The notes: generated by a model from the letters alone, not told the origin. A stretch of 64,000 bases of DNA from Roseococcus pinisoli (GCF_018413645.1 NZ_JAHCDA010000003.1:174969-238968), one strand, 5' to 3'. Positions 52,002 through 61,498 are shown, counted from the first letter of the stretch. Translations and numbers: made by a program.

Positions 52002-53053
52002 GCCTTCGCCTTACCGATATCCGCCATGCTTTCGGCCCGCGCGAGGTCCTGCGCGGCGTGACGCTGGAGGTCGGGCCGGGGGAGACCATCTGCCTGCTCG
52101 GCCCCTCCGGCGATGGCAAGACCACTTTACTCCGCCTCGTGGCGGGGCTGGAGCCGCTGCAGCATGGCCGCATCGAGCTCGCGGGCCGCGTGCTGGCCGA
52201 GCCGGGGCGCGAGGCGCCGCCCGAGGCGCGGAAGGTCGGCTTCGTCTTCCAGGACTACGCGCTGTTCCCGCATCTCACCGTGGGCGACAACGTGGCCTTT
52301 GGCCTGCGCCATTTTCCGCGCGCGGAACGGGGAAGGCTGGTGGCCGAGGCGCTGGACCGGGTCGGCCTGGCGGGCCGCGTGGAGACCTGGCCGCACCAGC
52401 TTTCCGGCGGGCAGCAGCAGCGGGTGGCCCTGGCCCGTGCGCTGGCGCCCAAGCCGCAGGTCCTGCTGCTGGACGAGGCCTTTGCCAGCCTCGACACCCG
52501 GCTGCGCGAACAGGTGCGCGACGACACGCTGAAGGTGCTGGAGCAGGCGGGCATTCCCGCCCTCATCGTCACGCATGACGCCGAGGAGGCCATGTTCATG
52601 GCCGACCGCATCGCCCTGATCCGGCAGGGGCAGGTGGCGCAGCTCGGCACGCCGGAGGAGCTCTATCTCCATCCCGCCGATCCCTTCGTGGCGGGCTTCC
52701 TGGGCGAGGTGAACCGGCTGCCGGCCCATGTCTCGCAGGGCTTCGCGACCGGCGCGCTGGGTGGCATTCCGGCCCCCGGGCTTCCGGACGGCCCGGCCGA
52801 GCTTTTCCTGCGGCCCGAGGGCCTGCGCATCCTCCCGCAAGGGGAGGGGACGGCGGCCGAGGTCCTGTCCTGCCGGCTGCTGGGGCCGCAGATGCGGGCG
52901 CGGCTGAGGATCGGAGACGGGCAGGAGCTGAATGCCCGCCTGCCGCCCGGCCTCCGCCTGAGCCGCGGAGACCGCGTCGGCCTCGCTTTCGATTCCGAAA
53001 GGGCCTTCGCTTTTCGCGCCGGGCAGGGTGCAACCTCGGCGCCGAGCGACTAA
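51998..53053 (+). CDS. Orphan ABC transporter ATP-binding protein (PotA/FbpC type)
   Basis: 351 aa. Walker A GPSGDGKTT (Asp replaces the usual Cys), Q-loop FQDYALFPHLTVGDNVAF, signature LSGGQQQRVALARAL, Walker B VLLLDEAFASLD, switch His in VTHDAEEAM, then a C-terminal TOBE-like regulatory domain (LFLRPEGLRILP onward). It should energise an iron, polyamine, sulfate or molybdate importer, but no permease or binding protein is adjacent. It sits between scpB and tatB, exactly where tatA is usually found. Confidence 0.9.
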   Translation: MSLRLTDIRHAFGPREVLRGVTLEVGPGETICLLGPSGDGKTTLLRLVAGLEPLQHGRIELAGRVLAEPGREAPPEARKVGFVFQDYALFPHLTVGDNVAFGLRHFPRAERGRLVAEALDRVGLAGRVETWPHQLSGGQQQRVALARALAPKPQVLLLDEAFASLDTRLREQVRDDTLKVLEQAGIPALIVTHDAEEAMFMADRIALIRQGQVAQLGTPEELYLHPADPFVAGFLGEVNRLPAHVSQGFATGALGGIPAPGLPDGPAELFLRPEGLRILPQGEGTAAEVLSCRLLGPQMRARLRIGDGQELNARLPPGLRLSRGDRVGLAFDSERAFAFRAGQGATSAPSD

Positions 53054-53134
53054 GTAGAGGCGGGCCCGCATTGGCGGCGCGCCAGAGCCCTGTTATCCAG
53101 GACAAATGACGCCGGTATCCGAATTGGGGATGTA

Positions 53135-53770
53135 ATGCTCGACCTCGCCTGGTCCGAGATCATGTTGGTGGCCGTGGTGGCGCTGGTGGTGATTGGTCCC
53201 AAGGACCTGCCCGGCGCCATTCGGGGCGTTGCTGACCTCGTGAAGAAGGGCAAGAAGCAGCTTGCCCAGTTCCAGCAGCAGGCCGACGAGCTCGTGCGCG
53301 AGGCCAAGCTGGAGGACGTGCGGAACCAGATCGCCGACGTGAAGGGCGCGCTGAACGAGATCCGTCGCTTCGACCTGAAGGGCCATATCGAGAAGACCGT
53401 CGATTCGGACGGCACCCTCTCCAAGACCTTCAACGACAGCCCGGTTTCCTCGACGCCCGCCTGGAAGCCGCCGCCGACCGCCGCCGACACGCCCGACGCC
53501 CCGGCGATGATCCCGCCGCAGACCATGGCGCCCTACAAGGCGCCGGAGCCTGAGCCGGCGCCCGATGCGCCCTCCTTCGTGCCGCCCTCCACCCCGGCCC
53601 CGCTGAACCTCTCGCCCGCGCCGCTTCCGGCCGCGCCGGCGGCGGAGGCCGTGACGGTCGAGGAACCTGCGGTCGAGAAGCCGGTGGAAGCCGCCGTTTC
53701 GGCCGCGCCGTCCGCCGCGCCAGCCCCTGCCGCGTCCCCGGCTTCGGCCGACGCGGCCAAGATCGTCTGA
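53135..53770 (+). CDS. tatB: Sec-independent protein translocase subunit TatB
   Basis: 211 aa. One N-terminal helix (IMLVAVVALVVIGPKDLPGAI) with the conserved Gly-Pro hinge, an amphipathic helix with VKKGKKQLAQFQQQADELVREAKL, then a Pro/Ala-rich tail of about 90 aa. It binds twin-arginine precursors with TatC. It begins a tatB-tatC-serS unit 81 bp after the ABC gene; tatA is not in the window. Confidence 0.93.
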   Translation: MLDLAWSEIMLVAVVALVVIGPKDLPGAIRGVADLVKKGKKQLAQFQQQADELVREAKLEDVRNQIADVKGALNEIRRFDLKGHIEKTVDSDGTLSKTFNDSPVSSTPAWKPPPTAADTPDAPAMIPPQTMAPYKAPEPEPAPDAPSFVPPSTPAPLNLSPAPLPAAPAAEAVTVEEPAVEKPVEAAVSAAPSAAPAPAASPASADAAKIV

Positions 53771-53778
53771 GGCCCGCC

Positions 53779-54573
53779 GTGTCCACAACCGCCGAAGACG
53801 AAGATCCCATCGACGACAAGCCGATGCCGCTGATGGACCACCTGATGGAGCTGCGCCGGCGGCTCCTCTGGTCGGCCATCGCCTTCCTCATCTCCTTTGG
53901 CGTCTGCTACTATTTCTCGCAGCAGATCTACGGCTTCCTCGCCCGCCCGCTGGCCACCATCCTGCAGGAGCAGGGCGGCGGCGACCGGCGCATGATCTTC
54001 ACGGCGCTCTACGAGGCCTTCTTCACCTATCTGAAGGTGGCCTTCTTCGGCGCGGTCTTCTTCTCCTTCCCGATCTGGGCGACGCAGCTATGGCTGTTCA
54101 TCGCGCCCGGCCTCTACCGGTCCGAGAAGCGGGCGGTGACGCCCTTCCTCGTCGCTTCCCCCATCCTTTTCCTGATGGGCGCGGCGCTGGCCTACTACTT
54201 CATCTTCCCGCTCGCCTGGCATTTCTTCATCAGCTTCGAGACGCCGGCAGGCGCGGGCTCCGTGCCGATCCAGCTCGAGGCGAAGGTCAGCGAATATCTC
54301 TCGCTGGTCATGCACATGATCCTGGCCTTCGGCATCGCCTTCCAGATGCCGGTCGCGCTGGTGCTGCTGTGCCGCGTCGGCATCCTGAGCGTGGCAGGCC
54401 TGCGGAAGGGCCGGCGCTACGCGATCGTGGGCATGTTCGCACTGGCCGCGATCATCACGCCGCCGGACGTCATCAGCCAGGTCGGTTTGGCCATCCCGCT
54501 GATCCTGCTCTACGAGATTTCGATCCTCTTCGCCGTCTGGGTGGCGCCCAAGCCGCCGGAGGAAACGAAGTGA
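53779..54573 (+). CDS. tatC: Sec-independent protein translocase subunit TatC
   Basis: 264 aa with six membrane helices. PLMDHLMELRRRLLWSAIAFL is the conserved N-terminal TatC motif; FFSFPIWATQLWLFIAPGLY, EKRAVTPF and FGIAFQMPVALVLL follow. GTG start 8 bp after tatB. Confidence 0.95.
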   Translation: MSTTAEDEDPIDDKPMPLMDHLMELRRRLLWSAIAFLISFGVCYYFSQQIYGFLARPLATILQEQGGGDRRMIFTALYEAFFTYLKVAFFGAVFFSFPIWATQLWLFIAPGLYRSEKRAVTPFLVASPILFLMGAALAYYFIFPLAWHFFISFETPAGAGSVPIQLEAKVSEYLSLVMHMILAFGIAFQMPVALVLLCRVGILSVAGLRKGRRYAIVGMFALAAIITPPDVISQVGLAIPLILLYEISILFAVWVAPKPPEETK

Positions 54574-54624
54574 GGACGTGGCGGCAGAACGGCCGATCGT
54601 GACCCTGCGCTTCACGATTTGAGC

Positions 54625-54646
54625 GGCCTTCCCAACCGGGAGGGCC
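54625..54646. terminator. Hairpin between tatC and serS
   Basis: GGCCTTCCC/GGGAGGGCC (one wobble) with a 4-nt loop, 51 bp after the tatC stop. No T-tract. It may mark the end of the long housekeeping operon before serS. Confidence 0.45.
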
Positions 54647-54713
54647 AGGGGCCTACATTACGGGGCCGAATGCGCTGCCGGAGCGGCGCGGCCCCCTGGA
54701 TCGGTGATCTGAC

Positions 54714-55982
54714 ATGCATGATATCCGAGCGGTAAGGACCGACGCGGCCGCCTTCGACGCGGCCATGGCACGGCGAGGCATGGAGCCGCAGTCGGCGGCC
54801 ATCCTGGCGCTGGACGAGGCGCGGCGCGCGGCCATCGCCCTGACCGAGGGCGTCCAGGCCAAGCGCAACGCGCTGTCCCGCGAGATCGGCGCCGCCATGA
54901 AGCGCGGCGACAAGGCGGAGGCCGATCGGCTCAAGGCCGAGGTCGCCGCCACCGTCGCGGAAGCCGAGGGCGCCGAGGTCGACGCCAAGGAAGCGGCCGT
55001 GACGGAGGCGCTCTCCGTCCTGCCCAATATCCTCGATCCCGAGGTGCCCGAGGGCCGGGACGAGGCCGACAACGTCGTCATCCACACGCATGGCGAGCCG
55101 GCGCGCCCGAATTTCGAGCCGAAGCAGCATTTTGAGCTCGGCGAGGCGCTCGGCCTCATGGACTTCGCCGCGGCCACCAAGCTCGCGGGTTCCCGCTTCA
55201 CCGTGCTGCGCGGCGCACTCGCCCGGCTGGAGCGCGCGCTCGGCCAGTGGATGCTGACGCTGCACACCGACCAGCACGGCTATACCGAGACGGCGGTGCC
55301 CTACCTCGTGAACGCGGCCACCATGCATGGCACGGGGCAGCTGCCGAAGTTCGAGGAAGACCTCTTCAAGACGACGGATGGCCGCTACCTCATCCCGACC
55401 GCCGAGGTGCCGCTGACCAACCTCGCGCGCGATGAGATCCAGCCAGAGGCGGCCCTGCCGCTGCGCTTCACCGCCCTCTCGCCCAGCTTCCGCAGCGAGG
55501 CCGGCAGCGCCGGGCGCGACACGCGCGGCATGCTGCGACAGCACCAGTTCAGCAAGGTCGAACTCGTTTCCATCACGAGGCCGGAGGAGAGCGACGCCGA
55601 GCACGAGCGCATGACGCAATGCGCCGAAGCCGTGCTGACCGCCCTCGGCCTCACCTGGCGCCGCATCTTCCTCTGCGCCGGCGATACCGGCTTCAGCGCG
55701 GCCCGGACCTATGATCTCGAAGTCTGGCTGCCGGGCCAGCAGGCCTGGCGCGAGATCTCCTCCTGCTCCAACTGCCGGGACTTCCAGGCGCGCCGCATGA
55801 AGGCGCGCTACCGCCGGGGCAAGGACAATGTGCTGGTCCATACCCTGAACGGCTCGGGCGTCGCGGTCGGCCGTGCGCTCATTGCGGTGATGGAGACCCA
55901 TCAGCAGGAGGATGGGAGCATCCTCATCCCCGAGGTCCTGCGGCCCTGGATGGGTGGGCTGGAGCGCATCTCGGCAGGGTAG
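54714..55982 (+). CDS. serS: Seryl-tRNA synthetase
   Basis: 422 aa class II synthetase. N-terminal tRNA-binding coiled coil at about 30-105, motif 2 ([31 protein letters not shown] region) and motif 3 ([19 protein letters not shown]). Charges tRNA-Ser and tRNA-Sec. The gene order tatC-serS is conserved in alphaproteobacteria. Confidence 0.97.
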   Translation: MHDIRAVRTDAAAFDAAMARRGMEPQSAAILALDEARRAAIALTEGVQAKRNALSREIGAAMKRGDKAEADRLKAEVAATVAEAEGAEVDAKEAAVTEALSVLPNILDPEVPEGRDEADNVVIHTHGEPARPNFEPKQHFELGEALGLMDFAAATKLAGSRFTVLRGALARLERALGQWMLTLHTDQHGYTETAVPYLVNAATMHGTGQLPKFEEDLFKTTDGRYLIPTAEVPLTNLARDEIQPEAALPLRFTALSPSFRSEAGSAGRDTRGMLRQHQFSKVELVSITRPEESDAEHERMTQCAEAVLTALGLTWRRIFLCAGDTGFSAARTYDLEVWLPGQQAWREISSCSNCRDFQARRMKARYRRGKDNVLVHTLNGSGVAVGRALIAVMETHQQEDGSILIPEVLRPWMGGLERISAG

Positions 55983-56053
55983 GGGCGCATCCCGGCCCTG
56001 CGTGGGGCCGGGCTGACTTCCCGGGACGCCCTGCTTAGGATGCTTCGTAAACC

Positions 56054-57307
56054 ATGCGGAACGTCCCCGTGAGCAGCCAACAGACCGCCATGAAAGCAGC
56101 CCCAGCGCCCTCGGCCGCGTCCGCGCCCCTGGCCCCGGCCGTCGACAACACCACCTTCGCCGTCATCCTGTCGCTCAGCTTCTGTCACCTGCTGAACGAC
56201 ATGATGCAGTCGCTGGTGCCGGCGCTCTACCCGATCCTGAAGGACGCCTATGGGCTGGACTTCGCGCAGATCGGCCTGATCACGCTGGCCTTCCAGTGCA
56301 CGGCCTCGCTTCTCCAGCCGCTGGTCGGCATCTACACCGACCGCCGGCCCATGCCCTATTCGCTGCCCATCGGCATGAGCTCGACGCTGGTCGGGCTGCT
56401 GCTGATGGCACATGCCCATTCCTATCCGATGATCCTGCTGGCGGCCGCGTTGATCGGCGTCGGCTCCTCGGTCTTCCATCCGGAGGCGTCGCGCGTGGCG
56501 CGCTTGGCCTCGGGCGGGCGGTACGGCCTCGCACAGTCCCTGTTCCAGGTCGGCGGCAATACGGGCTCGGCGATCGGGCCGCTGCTCGCGGCCTTCGTGG
56601 TGGTGCCGCACGGGCAGCAGAGCCTGGTCTGGTTCTCCGCCGCGGCGCTGCTGGCCATGCTGATCCTGGTCCAGGTGGGCACCTGGTACGCCCGGAACCG
56701 CGTCGCGAAGACGGCCGTTCGCAAGGCGGCGGGCACCCCTCACGGGCTCTCCCGGAATCGTGTGGCCTTCGCGATCGTCGTGCTGGTGGCGCTGCTCTTC
56801 TCGAAGAACGTCTATACGGCGAGCCTCAGCTCCTACCTGACCTTCTACCTGATCGACCGTTTCGCGGTCTCGGTGCAGGCGGCGCAGGTGATCCTCTTCG
56901 TCTTCCTGGGCGCGCTGGCGGCCGGCCTCGTCATCGGCGGCATCGTGGGCGACCGGGTGGGGCGCCTGCCCATCATCTGGTTCTCCATCCTGGGCGCGCT
57001 GCCCTTTACCATGGCGCTGCCCTACGCCGATCTGTTCTGGACCGTGGTGCTGGCCGTGCTGATCGGCCTGATCATGTCCTCGGCCTTCCCGGCGATCCTG
57101 GTCTATGCGCAGGAGCTGCTGCCGGGGCGCGTCGGCCTCGTGGCTGGCCTGTTCTTCGGCTTCTCGTTCGGGCTGGGCGGCCTCGGCGCCGCGGGGCTCG
57201 GCGAGCTGGCGGACCGGACGAGCATCGCCACGGTCTATGCCGTCTGTGCTTATCTGCCGCTGCTCGGCCTGCTGACGGTATTCCTGCCGAAGCTGCCCAG
57301 CCGCTGA
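56054..57307 (+). CDS. MFS exporter of the fosmidomycin-resistance (Fsr) type
   Basis: 417 aa with twelve predicted membrane helices. The family blocks LSFCHLLNDMMQSLVPALYP, LITLAFQCTASLLQPLVG and GSSVFHPEASRVARLASGG are those of Fsr-like proteins, which export diverse drugs. The substrate here is not known. It is followed 14 bp later by the AhpD-like gene, so the two are likely co-transcribed. Confidence 0.9.
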   Translation: MRNVPVSSQQTAMKAAPAPSAASAPLAPAVDNTTFAVILSLSFCHLLNDMMQSLVPALYPILKDAYGLDFAQIGLITLAFQCTASLLQPLVGIYTDRRPMPYSLPIGMSSTLVGLLLMAHAHSYPMILLAAALIGVGSSVFHPEASRVARLASGGRYGLAQSLFQVGGNTGSAIGPLLAAFVVVPHGQQSLVWFSAAALLAMLILVQVGTWYARNRVAKTAVRKAAGTPHGLSRNRVAFAIVVLVALLFSKNVYTASLSSYLTFYLIDRFAVSVQAAQVILFVFLGALAAGLVIGGIVGDRVGRLPIIWFSILGALPFTMALPYADLFWTVVLAVLIGLIMSSAFPAILVYAQELLPGRVGLVAGLFFGFSFGLGGLGAAGLGELADRTSIATVYAVCAYLPLLGLLTVFLPKLPSR

Positions 57308-57321
57308 AGGAGGAAGGGCCC

Positions 57322-57729
57322 ATGACCACCGCCGCTCTCTGGACCGATGCGCAGGTCGAGGCCGATCCTCGGGTGAAGGCCGTCTTCGACGACATCCGCG
57401 CCGTGCGGAAGTCGGACTTCGTCAACAACTTCTGGCGCGCGCTGGCCAACCAGCCGGCCGTGCTGGAGCGCACCTGGTCCTCCCTCAAGGACGTCATGAT
57501 CGCGCCGGGCGCGCTCGATCCGCTTACCCGCGAGCTCATCTACATCGCGGTCTCGACCGCGAATGGCTGCAGCTACTGCATCCATTCCCATACGGCGGCG
57601 GCGCGGGCCAAGGGGATGACGGAGGCGCAGCATGGCGATCTCCTCTCGGTCATCGCCATGGCCTCGCAGACCAATGCCCTCGTCACCGCGCTTCAGGTGC
57701 CCGTCGACCCGGCCTTCATCGTCGAGTGA
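57322..57729 (+). CDS. Carboxymuconolactone decarboxylase family (AhpD-like) protein
   Basis: 135 aa. The redox motif CSYCIHSH at about 87-94, with HTAAARAKGMTEAQ after it, marks the AhpD-like peroxidatic branch rather than PcaC. Length and the LDPLTRELIYIAVSTANGC block fit. GGAGG precedes the ATG. It should not be taken as the missing pcaC gene of the pca operon at 18.6-21.2 kb. Confidence 0.9.
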   Translation: MTTAALWTDAQVEADPRVKAVFDDIRAVRKSDFVNNFWRALANQPAVLERTWSSLKDVMIAPGALDPLTRELIYIAVSTANGCSYCIHSHTAAARAKGMTEAQHGDLLSVIAMASQTNALVTALQVPVDPAFIVE

Positions 57730-58560
57730 TCAGCCGGCCAGCGGCTCCAGCCGGAAAGCCCCTCCGTCCCGGATGACGCGGGCATAGCCCGTGAGGTGGC
57801 TGCCGCCGACGATCCAGCCTTCCGCGGCGGCGCGGGCGAGGAGGGTCCTCCTGGTCCGGACGGCCGTGGCGGGATCGAGGTCGAAGAAGAGGCCGGCTCC
57901 CGGATCGCTGGACTGCAGCTGCGCCAGATGCAGCGCGTCAGCCCAGAGCAGGAGCTTCGTGTCGCCCTGCGACAGCAGGTATCCGCCCTGGCCAGGCGTG
58001 TGGCCCGGCAGCGCGATCAGCTCGATCTCCGGCGTGATCGCCCCGAAGGGAACCGGGCGCAGGCGGTCGCCATAGGTCGCAATCAGCCGCGCGGTGATCT
58101 CGAAGCCGCTGCGCCGCTTCTCGGGCAGGGCCAGGCGCTCGGCGTCATTGGTGAAGAAGGCGAGCTCGGCGGCCGGCAGCAGGATCTTCGCGCGCGGGAA
58201 ATACGGCGCGTCGGCCTCGCCGAGCAGGCCCAGGGCATGGTCGCCATGGACATGGGTCAGCAGGATCCGGTCGACATCCCCGGGTTCGACCCCGGCCTCG
58301 CTCATCGCCTTCCGGGCATGGCCGAGATGCGGGCCCCAATGCGGCCCCGTGCCGGCGTCGATCAGGCTGATGCCGTCCGGGCCCCGCAGCAGATGGACAT
58401 TCACGTCGAAGCTGAGCGGCCGATCGCCCCAGGCGTCCATGGCGAGGGCCCTGGCCTCCTCGCCATCCTCATGGATCAGGACCTCGCGGCCGATCTCGAA
58501 GATCCCGTCGACCAGGGTGTCGATCCGGATGGCGCCGAGATGAAAGGGATCTGTCGTCAT
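57730..58560 (-). CDS. MBL-fold metallo-hydrolase
   Basis: 276 aa. The zinc motif HVHGDHALG, IDAGTGPHWGPHL, LPGHTPGQGGYLL and WADALH are intact. Reaction unknown (esters, thioesters, lactones are all possible). It is the last gene of a minus-strand operon behind the histidine kinase, with a 10-bp gap, and abuts the AhpD-like gene with no spacer. Confidence 0.9.
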   Translation of the reverse strand: MTTDPFHLGAIRIDTLVDGIFEIGREVLIHEDGEEARALAMDAWGDRPLSFDVNVHLLRGPDGISLIDAGTGPHWGPHLGHARKAMSEAGVEPGDVDRILLTHVHGDHALGLLGEADAPYFPRAKILLPAAELAFFTNDAERLALPEKRRSGFEITARLIATYGDRLRPVPFGAITPEIELIALPGHTPGQGGYLLSQGDTKLLLWADALHLAQLQSSDPGAGLFFDLDPATAVRTRRTLLARAAAEGWIVGGSHLTGYARVIRDGGAFRLEPLAG

Positions 58561-58570
58561 TCTTGCCTGC

Positions 58571-59920
58571 CTAGACTGGTAGCCGCAGCCGTGCCCGCAG
58601 CCCGCCCATCGGGCTCTGCTCCAGCATGATGTCGCCCCCATGCGCGCGCACGATGTCGCGCGCAATGGCGAGGCCGAGGCCGGTTCCGGTGGCGGATCCG
58701 CTGCTGAAGGGCCGGAAGGCCTCCGCGCGCTCCGCGGCCGGGATGCCGGGCCCGTCGTCGTCGACCGTGAGTTCCGCCCAGCTGCGCCCGGCCTCCTCCA
58801 GCGGCGTCACGCCGATGGCGATCCGGCGGGCATGCCGCCGAGCATTGTCCAGCAGGTTGCCCAGGGCGCGCTTGAGCGCGTCGGGCCGCAGCGGCAGCAC
58901 CAGCTTGTCGGGCGTCGCGACCTCCACGGCGGCGCCGCTGCGGCGCGCCTTGGCCACGATGTCCTCCACCAGGTCCACGAGGTCGGCGGGCTGGGGCGCC
59001 TCGGTGCGCTCGCCGCGGGCGAAGGCGAGGTAGCTCTCCACCATCCGCTCCATCTCATCGAGATCCTGGTTGAGGGCGGCCACGTCCTCGTCGGTCTCGG
59101 GGGATCGCGGGAACATCGCGAGGGCGAGCCGCATGCGCGTGAGCGGTGTGCGCAGGTCGTGGCTGATGCCGGCCAGCATCTCGGTCCGCTGGTTCACGAA
59201 GCGCAGGATGCGCTCCTGCATGGCGTTGAAGGCCAGCGCTGCCTGCCGCACCTCGCGCGCGCCCTCGGGCTTCATGGGGCCTGCCTCGCGGCCCAGACCG
59301 AAGGCCTCCGCGGCCTCGCCCAGGCGGCGGATGGCGCGCACCTGGTTCTTCATGAACAGCACCGCGATACCGGCCAGCAGCAGGGCCGAGCCGACCAGCC
59401 AGAACACGAAGACATAGAGCGTGGTGGTGAAGAGCCGCTTGCGTGGTGCTTCGACGCTGAGGATGCCGGTGGCGGTCTGCACCCGGATGACGAGGGATTG
59501 CGGGTCGCTCTGCCAGTCGGCATCGAAGGTGAAGTTCATCCGCTCGCGCAGCGCGTTGGTGAGGTCCTGCTCGAGGGGAAGGAGCGGGTTCCAGGCCGGG
59601 CGGGAGGGAGGCACGCCCAGCAGCGCGCCCGGCTCGAAGCCCAGGGAAAGGCCGAGGCGCCAATTGGCCTCGCGCAGGATCTCGGGGCGCCGGGCCTCGG
59701 GCATCGTGTCCATGAGCGTCGCGACGAAGGCGACGTCGCCGGCGAGGCCTGCGGTGAGTCGGCGGGAGATGACGTCGAGGTGCCCGCCGTAGAAGAGCTG
59801 CAGCGCCACGGCCTGCACGACCACGAGCGGCAGCAGCATGATCAGCAGGGTGCGCGCCAGCAATCCGCGCGGCAGCAGGGAGCTGATGCGGCGGAGGAGC
59901 GACTTGTCGGGGCGTTTCAC
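58571..59920 (-). CDS. Two-component sensor histidine kinase
   Basis: 449 aa. GTG start overlaps the response-regulator stop (GTGA). Membrane helices at about 20-42 and 165-190 flank a periplasmic sensor; HAMP-like segment; dimerisation helix with phospho-His in AGISHDLRTPLTRMRLAL; ATPase with NLLDNARRHA, DDDGPGIP and GTGLGLAIARDI. EnvZ-like class. Partner of the upstream OmpR-type regulator. Confidence 0.94.
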   Translation of the reverse strand: MKRPDKSLLRRISSLLPRGLLARTLLIMLLPLVVVQAVALQLFYGGHLDVISRRLTAGLAGDVAFVATLMDTMPEARRPEILREANWRLGLSLGFEPGALLGVPPSRPAWNPLLPLEQDLTNALRERMNFTFDADWQSDPQSLVIRVQTATGILSVEAPRKRLFTTTLYVFVFWLVGSALLLAGIAVLFMKNQVRAIRRLGEAAEAFGLGREAGPMKPEGAREVRQAALAFNAMQERILRFVNQRTEMLAGISHDLRTPLTRMRLALAMFPRSPETDEDVAALNQDLDEMERMVESYLAFARGERTEAPQPADLVDLVEDIVAKARRSGAAVEVATPDKLVLPLRPDALKRALGNLLDNARRHARRIAIGVTPLEEAGRSWAELTVDDDGPGIPAAERAEAFRPFSSGSATGTGLGLAIARDIVRAHGGDIMLEQSPMGGLRARLRLPV

Positions 59921-60621
59921 GGCCCGGGTCTCAGCACGTAGCCCTTGTGCCGGATGGTGTGCAGGAAGCGCGGCTCGCGCGGGTCGAGCTCGATCTTGCG
60001 GCGCAGGCGCGTCACCTGCACGTCCACGCTGCGCTCCCCGGCATCGGGCGTGCCGAGCGCGACCGCGATGTCCTCGCGCGACAGCACTTCGCCCGCGCGC
60101 CGGGCGAGGGCGCTGAGCAGCGCGGCCTCGCCGCCGGTCAGGCGCTGGGTGCCGTCGGGGCCGCGCAGCTCGCAGCGCTCGGCGTCGAACCAGCGCTGGC
60201 CGAGCTGGATCGGGCCCGAGGGCATGGGCGCGGCGGAGGGCGCGGGTGCGGCGCGCCGCAGGATGGTGCGGATGCGCAGAGCGAGCTCGCGCGGGTCGAA
60301 GGGCTTGGCGAGGTAGTCGTCGGCGCCGTGCTCGAAGCCGGCCACTCGGTCGTCCGGGGCGCCGCGGGCGGTCAGCATCAGGATGGGCGTGTCGTGGCCG
60401 TCGCGCCGCAGGCCCTCGGCGAGCTCGAGGCCGGTTTCGCCCGGCATCATCACGTCCAGCACCAGCAGGTCGAAGGCCATGGCGCCGATGGCCGCCCGGG
60501 CTTCCGCGGCGTCGCCGGCGACGGCCACGCGATGGCCCTGCTCCGCGAGGAAGCGCTGCAGCAGCGCGCGCAGGCGGGCGTCGTCGTCGACGACCAGGAT
60601 ATCCGCGGTCGGTTCGGCCAT
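59917..60621 (-). CDS. petR: OmpR-family response regulator (PetR-like)
   Basis: 234 aa. Receiver domain with DDDARLRALLQRFL, phospho-acceptor Asp in LLVLDVMMPGETGLELAEGL and Lys in YLAKPFDPREL; C-terminal winged helix (LTGGEAALLSALARRAGEVLSRED, SVDVQVTRLRRKIE, TIRHKGYVLRPGP). GGAG before the ATG. The order MarR–OmpR matches petP-petR of Rhodobacter capsulatus; the symbol is by context, not proof. Confidence 0.85.
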   Translation of the reverse strand: MAEPTADILVVDDDARLRALLQRFLAEQGHRVAVAGDAAEARAAIGAMAFDLLVLDVMMPGETGLELAEGLRRDGHDTPILMLTARGAPDDRVAGFEHGADDYLAKPFDPRELALRIRTILRRAAPAPSAAPMPSGPIQLGQRWFDAERCELRGPDGTQRLTGGEAALLSALARRAGEVLSREDIAVALGTPDAGERSVDVQVTRLRRKIELDPREPRFLHTIRHKGYVLRPGP

Positions 60622-60635
60622 GGCAGGGTCTCCGT

Positions 60636-61247
60636 TCAGGCCCGGCCGGCGCCGGCCGGGCGGGGCGCCGGGCCAGGCGCCGAACTGGGCGAGAAGGTGG
60701 GCGTGGTCCGGCCGGGGGCGGCCGATTTCTCCAGGGCTTCGAACTGCGCGCGGGCATCGGGGCCCATCAGGCCGCGCATCACCTGGCGGAAGCCTTCCAC
60801 GGCCTGCGGGCCGGCCTCGCGATAGGCCCGCAGCACCCATTCGCGCTGTGCGGCGAAGAGGCGCTGCTCCAGCGCGCTGCCCTGCTCGGTGAGGGTGAGG
60901 AGGCGCTGGCGCTTGTCCTTGAGGCCGGGCGCCTGCTTCACGTAGCCCTGCTCGATGAGGGGCTGCAGCACGCGGCCGAGCGACTGCTTGGTGATGTCCA
61001 GGATGGCCAGCAGCTCGCCGACCTTGATGCCCGGCGCGCGGCCGACGAAATGCAGCACGCGGTGATGCGCGCGGCCCATCTCCATGGTGGCGAGGATGCG
61101 GTCGGGGCCGGCGGTGAAGTCGCGATAGCCGAAGTAGAGAAGATCCTGGGCGAGGCGAAGCTCCTCCTCGCGGAGGAAGAGAAGATTGCGCGCCGCGCCC
61201 ATGCCGCGAGGGGCCTCCGGCTTCATCGGTTCCGTCCTTTCGGACAT
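60636..61247 (-). CDS. petP: MarR-family regulator (PetP-like)
   Basis: About 203 aa. LLFLREEELRLAQDLLYFGYRDFTAGPDRIL leads into a MarR winged helix (HHRVLHFVGRAPGIKVGELLAILDITKQSLGRVLQPLI, LKDKRQRLLTLT) and a Pro/Ala-rich tail. It lies 14 bp upstream of the response regulator and probably co-regulates. I start it at ATG 61247, because an AT-rich promoter-like patch lies upstream; ATGs at 61286 and 61301 are also in frame. Confidence 0.82.
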   Translation of the reverse strand: MSERTEPMKPEAPRGMGAARNLLFLREEELRLAQDLLYFGYRDFTAGPDRILATMEMGRAHHRVLHFVGRAPGIKVGELLAILDITKQSLGRVLQPLIEQGYVKQAPGLKDKRQRLLTLTEQGSALEQRLFAAQREWVLRAYREAGPQAVEGFRQVMRGLMGPDARAQFEALEKSAAPGRTTPTFSPSSAPGPAPRPAGAGRA

Positions 61248-61267
61248 ATCTACGCCGCTCCCAGTTT

Positions 61268-61298
61268 TAGTCAGATTCGTTGACATATTTAGTTCGGT
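61268..61298. promoter_or_regulatory. AT-rich control region upstream of the MarR gene
   Basis: A rare AT-rich patch containing an imperfect dyad, TAGTCA and TGACATA separated by 7 bp (61268-61287). A TTGACA occurs on the plus strand at 61280-61285, facing away from the MarR gene into a region where no plus-strand gene is seen. It could be the MarR autoregulatory operator; the remaining gap to 61498 shows nothing else. Confidence 0.3.
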
Positions 61299-61498
61299 CA
61301 TTCCTCTGATCCAGGGCCCGGCCGGCGGATTTGGGTGACGGAAAGGGGGAGCGCCGATGCGCTGCGCGGTTCCTGTGCCCGAATCGGCGTCGACGTGCCC
61401 TGGTGCCCCGCCATACTATGCCTTGACCCCTTTCGCGCGCGAGGGCGGCGCCATGCCAACCCTCCGCGCGCCTTCCCGGACCTATTGCTGCGGAAGGC

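Noticed and set aside
57322-57729. Possible pcaC (gamma-carboxymuconolactone decarboxylase)
   Set aside because: The CSYC redox motif places it with AhpD-like proteins and it is 36 kb from pcaHGB.
61280-61285. Plus-strand TTGACA as a promoter for a plus-strand gene
   Set aside because: No plausible plus-strand gene follows; the plus-strand frame at 61335-62267 is antisense to the alpha-2-macroglobulin gene.
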